The position numbers were made by a program, and so were the translations under genes. Positions 16,660-25,365 of a DNA stretch of 64,000 bases are shown one piece after another. Below the pieces are notes generated by a model. That model was not told where the DNA came from. It worked only from the letters and a program-made list of their open reading frames with translations, and made no database searches. The stretch's first letter is position 1. Every line of letters starts with the position of its first letter. Source of the DNA: CAVSSX01 sp963730735 (GTDB taxonomy: Bacteria; Actinomycetota; Acidimicrobiia; Acidimicrobiales; RAAP-2); the NCBI GenBank assembly GCA_963730735.1, contig CAVSSX010000008.1:434001-498000 (forward strand). The letters run 5' to 3'.

Positions 16660-16717
16660 CCGGGGAACACGGCGTCGCCCGCCGGCGTTGCACCGAAGAC
16701 ACCCTCTGGAGGTTCCT

Positions 16718-17360
16718 ATGACCGCGACCGACACCACCACGACCGACACCGAGACCGAGGTGACGGCGGCGGACTTCTGGTTCGACCCCATGTGCCCGTG
16801 GGCCTGGATGAGCTCCCGGTGGATGCTCGAGGTGGAGAAGGTCCGGCCGGTCGAGACCCGATGGCACGTGATGTCGTTGGCCGTGCTCAACGAGGGACGC
16901 GGACCTGCCCGAGAACTACAAGTCGCTGCTCGAGAAGGCCTGGGGCCCGGTCCGGGTCTGCATCGCCGCCGAGCAGTCGGCCGGTCCCGAGGTCCTGCTC
17001 CCCCTCTACACGGCACTCGGCAACCGCATCCATCCCGGGCAGCGCAAGGACTACGACGCCATCATCGCCGAGGCCCTGGACGAGGTCGGGCTGCCGGCCT
17101 CGCTGGCCGACGCCGCCACCTCGACCGAGTTCGACGAGGCCCTTCGGGCCTCCCACCACGAGGGCATGGACCCGGTGGGCATGGACGTGGGCACCCCGGT
17201 GATCCACGTGGGCGGCGTGGCCTTCTTCGGCCCGGTCGTCACCCCCGCCCCCAAGGGCCAGGCGGCGGCCGACCTCTGGGACGGCGTGCGACTGGTCGCC
17301 GGGGTCCAGGGGTTCTACGAGCTCAAGCGCACCCGGGTCGACGGACCGATCTTCGACTGA
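16718..17360 (+). CDS. DsbA-fold mycothiol-dependent nitroreductase-like protein (Rv2466c family; frameshifted as sequenced)
   Basis: The protein matches Rv2466c-type DsbA proteins throughout: FWFDPMCPWAWMSSRW, WHVMSLAVLNEGRD, GPVRVCIAAEQ, SHHEGMDPVGMDVGTP and FELKRTR-like FYELKRTRVDGP at the end. The frame changes near 16897-16902, and dropping one G restores 213 residues. The active site is CPWA, with the resolving Cys of Rv2466c (CPWC) replaced by Ala. That form is, as far as I recall, common among actinobacterial homologues. The family reduces nitro-compounds or peroxides with mycothiol. An RBS-like ggagg precedes the ATG at 16718. Confidence 0.85.
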
Positions 17361-17390
17361 GGACGGTCCGGCCTCGGGGCTTCGGCGGCC

Positions 17391-19202
17391 TCAGGTGACG
17401 TCGACGCCCTCGTTCCGGCGCAGCACGGCCAGCAGCTCCTCGTACGGCCCGAGCAGGTAGGCCTGGTCGCCCGGGGCGAACCGGGTGCCGCGGCGGGGCG
17501 GGTGCTCCAGCTCGCCCCCGGCGTCGGCCCGGCTGAGGGCGATCACCCGGGTCCGGGCCGAGAGGTCCTGCATGGCCAGGCCCTCCAACCCCCCGCCGGC
17601 CACCACCGAGAGCCGCCCGACCAGGAACGGCTGCTGGTCGACGTAGAAGGTGCCCAGCACGTCGAGCCCCAGGGCGGCGCCCACGAACCACGGGGCGGCC
17701 AGCGCCGACGTCGACCGCACGTGCTGGAAGTCGAAGCTGTTCTCCATCATGCGGCCGAGGTCCCGGTCGAAGACCCGGACGACGACCGGCGTCTCGAGCC
17801 ACCGGTCCCCGAGCGACTCGCGGATCGACAGGCCGGTCTCGATGTTGGTGAGGTCGGCGCTGGTCAGGATGGCCACGGCCGAGGCGTCGGCCAGGTTCAC
17901 GGCCACGTGGGTCTGGTGCTGGGTCGAGTCGGCGATGATCACCGGGACGTCGAGGGCCCGGGCCCGGCCGAGGAACCGGTTGCTGTCGTCGCGCTCGACC
18001 ACCACGACCTTGTGCCCCTCCTTCAAGAGCCCCTCGGTGACGCTGATGCCGACGGCGCCCAGGCCCACCACCACCACGTGGCCGGTCATGCCGGGCACCT
18101 GGCGCCGGCCCAGCGACTGCTCGATGCGCCGAGCGACCAACAGGTTGGTGAAGAGGGCGAACGACGTCGTGACCAGGCCGACGCCGACCACGATCATGAC
18201 GATCCCGAAGAACTCCAGCCAGGGGGCCTGGGTGCCGAAGGAGAAGTCCCCGTAGCCCACCGTGGCCATGGTGACGATGGCGAAGTAGACGGCGTCGAGC
18301 AGCGTCAGGTGGTGGCCACCCGGGGCGATGCGGTACCCGAGGCGCAGCACCACGCTCGAGATGATCAGGACGGCCACCAGGGCGGCCAGGGCCAGGAGCA
18401 GGGGGCGGTCGCTGTTGTGCGCCGCCTCGACCAGCTGTCGGCGCAGCCGGTGGGCCAGGCCGACGGTGTGCGGGGGCACCCGGGTGCGGGTGACGTCGGC
18501 GGTGATGCCGCTGCGCTCGAGCTCCTCCCGGGTGCCGAGCACCGCCACCCGGTCCCCGGCGACCACCGGGTGGTCCCGGCCCGGGCAGACGGCCATCCCC
18601 GAGCCGTCAGCCGGCATGACGGCCACCGGGGCCAGGTTGCCGTAGTGGCCCCGGAACGTGGCGTGGTCCCCGTTGTGATCGACCACGGTCAGCTCGGCCA
18701 CCACGAACGTCTGACCGCCCAGCTCGAGCTCGTGGTACGGGTTGCCCACACAGGCCTCGACGAACGACGGGGCGGCCAATGCCGCCACGTCGAGCACGCT
18801 CCCGGGGCCGGTGACCCGCTGGAGGGCCGCCCCCACCGAGGGGTTGGCCAACTGGGCCACGATGCGGACGTCGGGGCGCAGCTCACGGACCCGCAGGGCG
18901 GTCTCGAGGGTCTTCAGCTCGCTGTCCTCGGCGCACACCACGGCCACCGCCCCGTTGAGGCCCGCCGTGAACAGGGCGTCGCCCAGCCGGGCGCTGCCCT
19001 GGATGTGGGGGACGCCCCACTCCTGGACCACCCGGGACATCCGCACGTCGGGGTCGTCGTCGACCACGACCACCTGCGCCCCGGCCAGGTGGAGCTGCTC
19101 CACCGTGCGCAGGCCGACACCCTTCAGCCCGCACACGATCACGTGGTTGCGCAGGTCCTTGGGGTCGGTCGCTCCCCTGGTCACGGTGGCCGCCACGGCC
19201 AC
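17391..19202 (-). CDS. Potassium channel with RCK domains on both sides of a two-TM pore
   Basis: A 603-residue protein. Residues 18-235 form an RCK/TrkA_N-TrkA_C unit (NHVIVCGLKGVG nucleotide loop). Residues 268-288 and about 332-356 are transmembrane helices flanking the potassium selectivity filter TVGYGD at 314-319. Residues 375-600 form a second RCK unit (HVVVVGLGAVG, then a TrkA_C-like end). It should conduct K+ across the membrane and be gated by bound nucleotide or ions. Having the first RCK before the pore is uncommon; MthK-type channels have it only after. It diverges from a dienelactone hydrolase gene 101 bases away. Confidence 0.9.
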   Translation of the reverse strand: MAVAATVTRGATDPKDLRNHVIVCGLKGVGLRTVEQLHLAGAQVVVVDDDPDVRMSRVVQEWGVPHIQGSARLGDALFTAGLNGAVAVVCAEDSELKTLETALRVRELRPDVRIVAQLANPSVGAALQRVTGPGSVLDVAALAAPSFVEACVGNPYHELELGGQTFVVAELTVVDHNGDHATFRGHYGNLAPVAVMPADGSGMAVCPGRDHPVVAGDRVAVLGTREELERSGITADVTRTRVPPHTVGLAHRLRRQLVEAAHNSDRPLLLALAALVAVLIISSVVLRLGYRIAPGGHHLTLLDAVYFAIVTMATVGYGDFSFGTQAPWLEFFGIVMIVVGVGLVTTSFALFTNLLVARRIEQSLGRRQVPGMTGHVVVVGLGAVGISVTEGLLKEGHKVVVVERDDSNRFLGRARALDVPVIIADSTQHQTHVAVNLADASAVAILTSADLTNIETGLSIRESLGDRWLETPVVVRVFDRDLGRMMENSFDFQHVRSTSALAAPWFVGAALGLDVLGTFYVDQQPFLVGRLSVVAGGGLEGLAMQDLSARTRVIALSRADAGGELEHPPRRGTRFAPGDQAYLLGPYEELLAVLRRNEGVDVT

Positions 19203-19303
19203 ATGCTGCCCGTTCGCCCCACCCGCTAGGTTGCCGCAGGGTTAACTTCTGCCGCCGCCGGCGACGGCAGACCCCACCGGATCGACCACGAAGGGACACC
19301 ACC

Positions 19304-20023
19304 ATGAGCACCGAGGACCTGACCATCGAGACCGCCGACGGAGGAATGCCCACCTACCAGTCCGCCCCCGACGGCACCGCCCGGGGCGCCGTGGTCGTCA
19401 TCCAGGAGGCCTTCGGGGTGACCGACCACATCCGCTCGGTCGCCGACCGCTTCGCCGCCGCCGGGTGGCTGGCCGTGGCCCCGGCGTTCTTCCACCGCCA
19501 GGGTTCCCCGGTCGTGGCCTACGACGACGTGGCCTCGGTCATGCCCATCATGGGCGAGCTGTCGGCCGCCGGCCTGCGCATGGACCTGGAGGCGGCGTTC
19601 GACCACCTCGACGCGGCCGGGTTCCCGGCCGCCCGCACGGCCACGGTCGGCTTCTGCATGGGTGGCTCGGTCTCCTTCTTCGCCGCCACCCTGCGCCCGC
19701 TCGGTGCGTCGGTCACCTACTACGGCGGCGGGGTGTCCGAGGGCCGCTTCGGCCTCCCCTCGCTGCTCGAGCTGGCCCCCACCTTGCAGACCCCGTGGCT
19801 CGGCCAGTTCGGCGACCTCGACAAGGGCATCCCGGTGGCCGACGTCGAGCAGCTCCGCACCGCGGTCGAGGCCGCCCCGGTGGACACCGACATCGTGCGC
19901 TACGCCGACGCCGACCACGGGTTCAACTGCAACGACCGCCCGTCGGTCTACAACCCCGGGGCTGCCGCCGCGGCCTGGGACCGCACCCTGGCCTGGTTCG
20001 ACCAGCACGTGGCCAAGGGGTGA
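19304..20023 (+). CDS. Dienelactone hydrolase family protein
   Basis: A 239-residue alpha/beta hydrolase of the dienelactone hydrolase type. The nucleophile elbow is GFCMGGS (Cys nucleophile), with a Glu in the early VIQEAFGV segment and the late HGFNC histidine completing the triad. It is predicted to hydrolyse lactones or similar esters during breakdown of aromatic compounds. A strong stem-loop follows 8 bases after the stop, so this is probably a single-gene transcript. Confidence 0.88.
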   Translation: MSTEDLTIETADGGMPTYQSAPDGTARGAVVVIQEAFGVTDHIRSVADRFAAAGWLAVAPAFFHRQGSPVVAYDDVASVMPIMGELSAAGLRMDLEAAFDHLDAAGFPAARTATVGFCMGGSVSFFAATLRPLGASVTYYGGGVSEGRFGLPSLLELAPTLQTPWLGQFGDLDKGIPVADVEQLRTAVEAAPVDTDIVRYADADHGFNCNDRPSVYNPGAAAAAWDRTLAWFDQHVAKG

Positions 20024-20030
20024 GCGCCCG

Positions 20031-20064
20031 GCCCACCGGTCCCGGCGGGTCGGGACCGGTGGGC
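20031..20064 (+). terminator. Stem-loop after the dienelactone hydrolase gene
   Basis: A perfect 13-bp GC-rich stem: gcccaccggtccc at 20031-20043 pairs with gggaccggtgggc at 20052-20064 around an 8-base loop. It starts 8 bases after the stop codon. It lacks a T-tract, as is usual for GC-rich actinobacterial terminators. It separates the hydrolase from the SulP gene. Confidence 0.7.
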
Positions 20065-20102
20065 GCGGGCCTCGTCCGGCGTCCGCCGCGTCGGTGGACG
20101 CC

Positions 20103-21833
20103 ATGGGCCAAGATCTCGGCATGGCGTCGGCCACCACCCCACGCCTGTCGTGGCTCTTCAGCTCGCTCCGGCCGTACCGGGGCGCCTGGCTGGGCAAGGA
20201 CCTCGTCGCCGGCCTGACCGTCTGGGCCGTGCTGGTGCCCGAGGCACTGGCCTACGCCACCATCGCCGGGGTCTCCCCGGCCGTCGGCCTGTACGCCGCC
20301 CCCTCGGCCCTGCTCTTCTACGCCGCCTTCGGGAGCTCCAAGCACCTGGTGGTGGGGCCGATGTCGGCCACGGCCGCCCTCTCGGCCGCCGCCGTGGGCT
20401 CGGTCATCGCCGGCAACCACGGCGACGTCGCCGCCCTCACGGCCACCCTGGCCATCACGGCCGGGGCCCTCGCCCTCCTCTTCGGGATCCTGCGGCTGGG
20501 CTTCATCGCCAACTTCATCTCCGAACCGGTGCTGAAGGGCTTCATCATCGGGTTGGCCCTCACCATCATGGTGGGGCAGGTCCCGAAGCTCTTCGGCATC
20601 AGCAAGGGTCCGGGCGACTTCTTCAGCCAACTCGTACACATCCTGCGGGACCTGGGCGACACCAGCGGCTGGACCCTCCTGGTCGGCGCCGCCTCCCTGG
20701 TGGTCGTGGTCGGCCTCCGCCTGGTGGCGCCGCGCGTGCCGGGATCCCTGGTCGCCGTGATCGGCGGCATCGTCGCCGCCCGGGTGGCCCACCTCGACCA
20801 GCACGGGGTCGAGCTGGTGGGCCACATCTCGAGCGGGCTCCCCCACTACGGCTTCCCCCACGTCCCGGCCACGAGCTACCTCGACCTCGGCGGCTCGGCC
20901 ATCGGCATCGTGCTGGTGGGTTTCGCCGAGGGCCTCGGGGCGGCCAAGACCTACGCCACCCGCGAGCACTACGAGATCGACACGAACCGGGAGCTGATCG
21001 GCCTCGGGGCGGCCAACGTCGCCGCCGGCCTGAGCTCGGGGATGGTGGTCAACGGGAGCCTGTCCAAGACCGCCGTGAACGGCGGGGCCGGGGCCCGGAC
21101 CCAGCTGTCGGGTCTGGTCGTGGCCGTGCTCACCGTGCTCACCCTGCTCTTCCTCACCGGGCTCTTCGAGTACCTGCCCGAGGCCACCCTGGCCGCCGTG
21201 GTCATCGTGGCCGTGGCCGAGCTGATCGACGTCGAGGCCATGCGGCGGCTGTTCCGGACGGTGAGCGGCCCGCTGCGCGAGATCTACGGCCCGGCCGCCC
21301 GGGCCGACTTCATCGCCGCCACGGCGGCGATGCTCGGTGTGATGGTCTTCGACACGCTGCCCGGCCTGTTCATCGGCATCGCCGTGTCGGTCCTCCTCCT
21401 CGTCTACCGGGCGTCACGGCCCCACATCGCCGAGCTCGGCCTCGATGCCGCCTCGCCCGAGCACTTCGTCGACCGGTCCCGACATCCCGGCACCTCCGAA
21501 GTGGCGGGCGTCGTGGTGCTGCGGGTCGAGAGCGGTCTCTTCTTCGCCAATGCCGAGGCCGTGCGAGCCGCCGTCCGATCGGCCGCCGCCCGACCGGGCG
21601 TCCAGGCGTTGGTCCTCGACGCCGAGTCCATACCGGCCATCGACATCACCGGCGCCCAGATGCTCGGTGAGCTCGCCGAGCAGCTCGACCGCGACGGCGT
21701 GCGCCTGGTGGTGGCCCGGGAGGTGGGTCAGGTCCGCGACGTGCTGGCCTCCGCCGGGCTCGACGGCCGTCCTCTCACCGTCTACCCGACCGTGCGGGCG
21801 GCCGTCCGGGCCACCGCCCGGCCGACCATCTGA
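20103..21833 (+). CDS. SulP family anion/sulfate permease with STAS domain
   Basis: A 576-residue SulP transporter. About 11-12 hydrophobic segments run from residue 25 to 420, including the family opening VLVPEALAYATIAGVSPAVGLYA. A cytoplasmic STAS domain occupies the last 110 residues (VVVLRVESGLFFANAEAV...ESIPAIDITGAQML). SulP proteins carry sulfate, bicarbonate or dicarboxylates across the cytoplasmic membrane. ATG at 20103 is chosen; ATG 20121 is equally possible. It converges with an alkylsulfatase gene 18 bases away, which makes sulfate a tempting but unproven substrate. Confidence 0.9.
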   Translation: MGQDLGMASATTPRLSWLFSSLRPYRGAWLGKDLVAGLTVWAVLVPEALAYATIAGVSPAVGLYAAPSALLFYAAFGSSKHLVVGPMSATAALSAAAVGSVIAGNHGDVAALTATLAITAGALALLFGILRLGFIANFISEPVLKGFIIGLALTIMVGQVPKLFGISKGPGDFFSQLVHILRDLGDTSGWTLLVGAASLVVVVGLRLVAPRVPGSLVAVIGGIVAARVAHLDQHGVELVGHISSGLPHYGFPHVPATSYLDLGGSAIGIVLVGFAEGLGAAKTYATREHYEIDTNRELIGLGAANVAAGLSSGMVVNGSLSKTAVNGGAGARTQLSGLVVAVLTVLTLLFLTGLFEYLPEATLAAVVIVAVAELIDVEAMRRLFRTVSGPLREIYGPAARADFIAATAAMLGVMVFDTLPGLFIGIAVSVLLLVYRASRPHIAELGLDAASPEHFVDRSRHPGTSEVAGVVVLRVESGLFFANAEAVRAAVRSAAARPGVQALVLDAESIPAIDITGAQMLGELAEQLDRDGVRLVVAREVGQVRDVLASAGLDGRPLTVYPTVRAAVRATARPTI

Positions 21834-21851
21834 CGCCGGCCGGACCCTTCG

Positions 21852-23654
21852 CTAGGGCGTGACGATGGCGAACGACGGCTGCGGGGCGTCGAGGGTGGCC
21901 AACAACCGCCCGAGCACGGCGGCGTCGCCCGACGTGGTCAGGCCATCGAGGTTCCCGCCACCCAGCAGGCCGACGAACCGCGCCTTGGTCAGGGTGACCG
22001 AGAAGTCGGCCTGACCCCCCGTGGGCGACTCGTCCTGGATCAGGACGCCATTGGTCAGCTCGATCCGGTGCGTGTAGCCCAGATCCGTGAAGACCCAGTC
22101 GATGGTCAGGTGCTCCTCCCAGGCCTTGGGGCCGTTCACCCGGATGGCCACCGAGTCGAAGAGCTGCCCGATCGAGAGCGCGCCCACCATGTCGGCCGAG
22201 CCGCCGGTGTCGATCACCGCCTGCTGGATCCCCTGGCGCAGCTCGTAGGCGCCCTGGAGGTAGAAGTTCCGCCACGTCCCGTTCTCGGCGCCGTAGCCCA
22301 GGGTGTCGTAGATGCCGGCCAGGAGTTCCCGGGCCTCGGTGTTGGTCTCATCGGCGAACACCACGTGGTTGGCCAGTTCGGCGGCGAACCGCAGGTCCCC
22401 GTCGACCAGGAAGCCGCGGGCCTTCTCCAGCACGGCGTCGGCCCCGCCGAACGCCGCCACGTAGCGGGTGGCCGCCGCCTCCGGCGGGTGTTGCCACAGG
22501 TGGGCCGGGTTCCCGTCGAACCACCCCACGTAGCGCTGGTAGATGGCCTTCACGTTGTGGCTGACCGAGCCGTAGTAGCCGTGGGTGTGCCAGGCCGCCT
22601 CGAGGGCCGGGGGCATCTCGACCATCTCGGCGATCTCGATGCCGTTGTACCCCTGGTTCATGAGCCGGAGGGTCTGGTCGTGCAGGTACGCATAGAGGTC
22701 GCGCTGTTGCGAGAGGTACGTCACCACCCGGTCCCGGCCCCACATCGGCCAGTGGTGCGAGGCGAAGGCCACGTCGGTCTCGTCGGCGAACAGGTCGATG
22801 GCCTCGTTCAGGTAGTGCGCCCAGATCCGGGCGTCGCGCACCACCGCCCCGCGCAGGGTCAGCAGGTTGTGCAGGTTGTGGGTGGCGTTCTCGGCCATGC
22901 ACAGGGCCCGCCGCTCGGGGAAGAGGAAGTTCATCTCGACCGGGCATTCGGTGCCCGGGGTCATCTGGAACCGGAGCAGCACGCCGTCGATCCGCTCCTC
23001 CTGGCCGGTGTGGGTGATCTCCAGTGTCGGCGGGATCAGCCCGATCGAACCGAGCGAGGTGGTCTGGCCCAGGCCGGCCCCGATCTGGCCGGCCGGGCCC
23101 TTGGCCAGCTGGGCCCCGTACATGTACTGGGCTCGCCGGCTCATGACCGTACCGGCGTAGACGTTCTCGGCCACCGCCGCCTCCATGAAGCCGTGTCCGG
23201 CCACGATCGGGATCCCGTCTCGGGCCACCCCGTGCACTCCGCCGAAGTGGTCGGCGTGGGCGTGGGTGTAGATGACCGCCGTCACCTCCCGGTCCCCCCG
23301 GTGCGAGCGGTAGAGGGCCAGGGCGGCGGCGGCCGTCTGCTTGGAGATCAGTGGGTCGATGACGATGACCCCGGTGTCCCCCTCGACCAGGGTCATGTTC
23401 GACAGGTCGAGGCCCCGCACCTGATAGATGCCCTCGGTCACCTCGTACAGCCCCTGCTTGGCCGTCAGCCGGCTCTGCCGCCACAGGCTGGGGTTGGCGG
23501 TGTCGGGACACTCGGCGTCGAGGAACCCGTAGGCGTCGTTGTCCCAGATCACCGCACCGGCGTCGTTGGTGACCACGCACGGCACCAGGGAGCCGATCAG
23601 GCCCCGGTCGGCGTCCTCGAAATCGGTGCGGTCGTCGTAGCTCGCCTCGCTCAT
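21852..23654 (-). CDS. Alkyl sulfatase, metallo-beta-lactamase fold (SdsA1-type)
   Basis: A 600-residue protein. The N-terminal metallo-beta-lactamase domain has the zinc motif THAHADHFGG near residue 130; dimerisation and C-terminal SCP2-like lipid-binding domains follow. The order and length match SdsA1-type alkylsulfatases, which release sulfate from primary alkyl sulfates such as SDS. The ATG at 23654 (MSEAS) is preferred to an eight-residue longer form. No signal peptide is evident, so it is probably cytoplasmic. The convergent SulP gene could deal with the sulfate released. Confidence 0.9.
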   Translation of the reverse strand: MSEASYDDRTDFEDADRGLIGSLVPCVVTNDAGAVIWDNDAYGFLDAECPDTANPSLWRQSRLTAKQGLYEVTEGIYQVRGLDLSNMTLVEGDTGVIVIDPLISKQTAAAALALYRSHRGDREVTAVIYTHAHADHFGGVHGVARDGIPIVAGHGFMEAAVAENVYAGTVMSRRAQYMYGAQLAKGPAGQIGAGLGQTTSLGSIGLIPPTLEITHTGQEERIDGVLLRFQMTPGTECPVEMNFLFPERRALCMAENATHNLHNLLTLRGAVVRDARIWAHYLNEAIDLFADETDVAFASHHWPMWGRDRVVTYLSQQRDLYAYLHDQTLRLMNQGYNGIEIAEMVEMPPALEAAWHTHGYYGSVSHNVKAIYQRYVGWFDGNPAHLWQHPPEAAATRYVAAFGGADAVLEKARGFLVDGDLRFAAELANHVVFADETNTEARELLAGIYDTLGYGAENGTWRNFYLQGAYELRQGIQQAVIDTGGSADMVGALSIGQLFDSVAIRVNGPKAWEEHLTIDWVFTDLGYTHRIELTNGVLIQDESPTGGQADFSVTLTKARFVGLLGGGNLDGLTTSGDAAVLGRLLATLDAPQPSFAIVTP

Positions 23655-23740
23655 GGGCGAAGGCTGGCACAGCCCCATACGGGGTGCACGGCACTCGAGT
23701 CCGGCGTCACCGTCGTGTCACCGGCGCCAACCCGGCGATC

Positions 23741-24769
23741 TCAGGCCAGCCAGGTGGCCAGCTGCTCGACGATGGCCACCGGGTCACCACCGACCGGGCT
23801 GATGCTGAGGGCGGTCACGCCGGCCTCCCGGTAGGCCGCCAGGCGGTCCTTCACGTAGCCGGCCGACCCGATGAGCGAGATCTTCTCCAGGAACTCCTCG
23901 GGCACCGCCGCCTCGGCCTCGGCCCGGTGACCGTCGAGGTACAGGTCCTGGATGTGCCGGGCCTCGGCCTCGAAGCCGTACCGGCACACCAGGTCGTTGT
24001 AGTAGTTGTGGCCCCGGGCCCCCATGCCACCGATGTAGCGGGCGGCCGTCGGGCGGCCGAGCTCGCGCAGGGCCGTCACGTCGTCCCCGATGGCCACCGC
24101 CCCGCCACCCAGGATCTCGAGCGGCGGCAGGTCGGGCGCCCGGGCGGCCGTGCCCTCGGCCAGCGCGTCGCCCCAGACCAGGTGGGCCCGCTCGGGGATG
24201 AACAACGTGGTCAGCCAACCCTCGGCCCGGGCCGCCGTGAGGGCGACGTTCTTCGGCCCGAGCGCACCGACGTAGATCGGGATGCGGGCCCGGACCGGGT
24301 GGGCGGCGATCTTGATCGGCTTGCCGAGGCCCGAGCCCACCCCCGGCGGGAGGGGGATCTGATAGGCGCCGTGGTGGTCGATGACCTGGCGCTCCCACAC
24401 CTGCCGGCAGAGGTCGATCATCTCGGCCGTGCGCTGGAGCGGCCGGTCGTAGGGCACGCCGTAGAACCCTTCGATGACCTGGGCCCCCGACGAGCCGATG
24501 CCCAGCACCGCCCGCCCCTCGGACACGTAGTCGAGCCCGGCGGCCGTCATGGCCACCAGGGTCGGGGGCCGGGAGTAGAGGTTCAGGATGCCCGCCCCGA
24601 GCTGGAGCCGGCGGGTGCGGGCGGCCAGGTAGCCGAGCTGGGTCGGCGCATCGAGGCCGTAGCCCTCGCCGACCCAGGCCATGTCGAGACCGGCCCGCTC
24701 CAGATCCTCGATCCGCTCGACCGAACGGTCGAACCCGCTCCCGTGCCCGATGGACATGCTGAGCCGCAT
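23741..24769 (-). CDS. F420-dependent LLM-class oxidoreductase (Rv3520c-like)
   Basis: A 342-residue luciferase-like TIM-barrel protein. Motifs include WVGEGYGLDAPTQLGYLAA, SEGRAVLGIGSSGAQV and FYGVPYDRPL, typical of the F420-type group that includes Rv3520c. It should transfer hydride between F420 and an unknown substrate. It is a clear paralogue of the enzyme at 55673-56722, sharing the same blocks and length. It is separated from the alkylsulfatase by 86 bases on the same strand. Confidence 0.87.
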   Translation of the reverse strand: MRLSMSIGHGSGFDRSVERIEDLERAGLDMAWVGEGYGLDAPTQLGYLAARTRRLQLGAGILNLYSRPPTLVAMTAAGLDYVSEGRAVLGIGSSGAQVIEGFYGVPYDRPLQRTAEMIDLCRQVWERQVIDHHGAYQIPLPPGVGSGLGKPIKIAAHPVRARIPIYVGALGPKNVALTAARAEGWLTTLFIPERAHLVWGDALAEGTAARAPDLPPLEILGGGAVAIGDDVTALRELGRPTAARYIGGMGARGHNYYNDLVCRYGFEAEARHIQDLYLDGHRAEAEAAVPEEFLEKISLIGSAGYVKDRLAAYREAGVTALSISPVGGDPVAIVEQLATWLA

Positions 24770-24843
24770 GGTCCCCCCTCGTGGTCCGCACCGACCGGTA
24801 GCCGCTCTACCGCGCCCATGCCTACCCCATCACGGCCGGCCCG

Positions 24844-25230
24844 TCACCCCTCGACGGCCCACGCCGGCGTCGGCTCGTTGCGCACGATGACCAGCCGGAC
24901 GATCCGGTCGCCCTCGACGCCGAAGTAGTGGGTGAGGACGAGCGGGTCGGGCAGACCGGTCTTGTCGTAGTCCCCGTCCATCTCGGCGTCCACGACCACC
25001 TCGCCGTGCAGGACCCGCACCGACGTCACGTCCATGGTCACCCGGTCCCCGACCACTTCGCGGGCCAGCCAGCGGGTGATGGCCGGCCGGCCGACGAATT
25101 CCCGTCGGGCGTCGTTGACCAGGGCGTCGTCGGCGAACCAGGCGGTGAGGCCCTCGAGGTCGAAGGCATTGCCGGCGGCGACGTAGCCCTGGACGGGGGC
25201 CGGGAGGTCGGTGGTGGGCACGGTCGTCAT
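24844..25230 (-). CDS. SnoaL-like / NTF2-fold protein
   Basis: A 128-residue single-domain protein of the SnoaL/NTF2 type: AGNAFDLEGLTAWFADDALVND at the start, then FVGRPAITRWLAREV and a final HYFGVEGDRIVRLVIV strand pair. Such proteins are small cyclases, isomerases or binding proteins with a conical pocket; catalysis cannot be assigned. ATG at 25230 is far downstream of the longest frame, which runs antisense through the MerR gene. Its promoter carries one arm of the MerR-type inverted repeat, so it is likely controlled by the divergent regulator. Confidence 0.85.
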   Translation of the reverse strand: MTTVPTTDLPAPVQGYVAAGNAFDLEGLTAWFADDALVNDARREFVGRPAITRWLAREVVGDRVTMDVTSVRVLHGEVVVDAEMDGDYDKTGLPDPLVLTHYFGVEGDRIVRLVIVRNEPTPAWAVEG

Positions 25231-25283
25231 GGTTGACTCGCTTTCTCTTGTGGCCGGAAGTGGCGCTCCCTCCACCCTGCGGC

Positions 25284-25349
25284 CTCCCCCGGGGGGAGGG
25301 TCAAGGCCCGCTCGTCGTCGGTCGACGGTTGACCCTCCCCCCGGGGGAG
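25284..25349. promoter_or_regulatory. Divergent MerR-type operator/promoter pair, perfect 21-bp arms
   Basis: Two 21-bp arms, 25284-25304 and 25329-25349, are exact reverse complements separated by 24 bases. Each arm begins (read towards its gene) with ttgacc, a -35 element, and continues as the palindromic ctccccccgggggag. This is the usual MerR layout, in which the dyad sits in an over-long spacer after the -35. A -10-like cacact at 25354-25359 would place transcription start at the merR ATG (25366), implying a leaderless mRNA. On the other side cagggt gives a leader of about 37 bases for the SnoaL-like gene. Confidence 0.8.
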
Positions 25350-25365
25350 ACGGCACACTGGCGCC

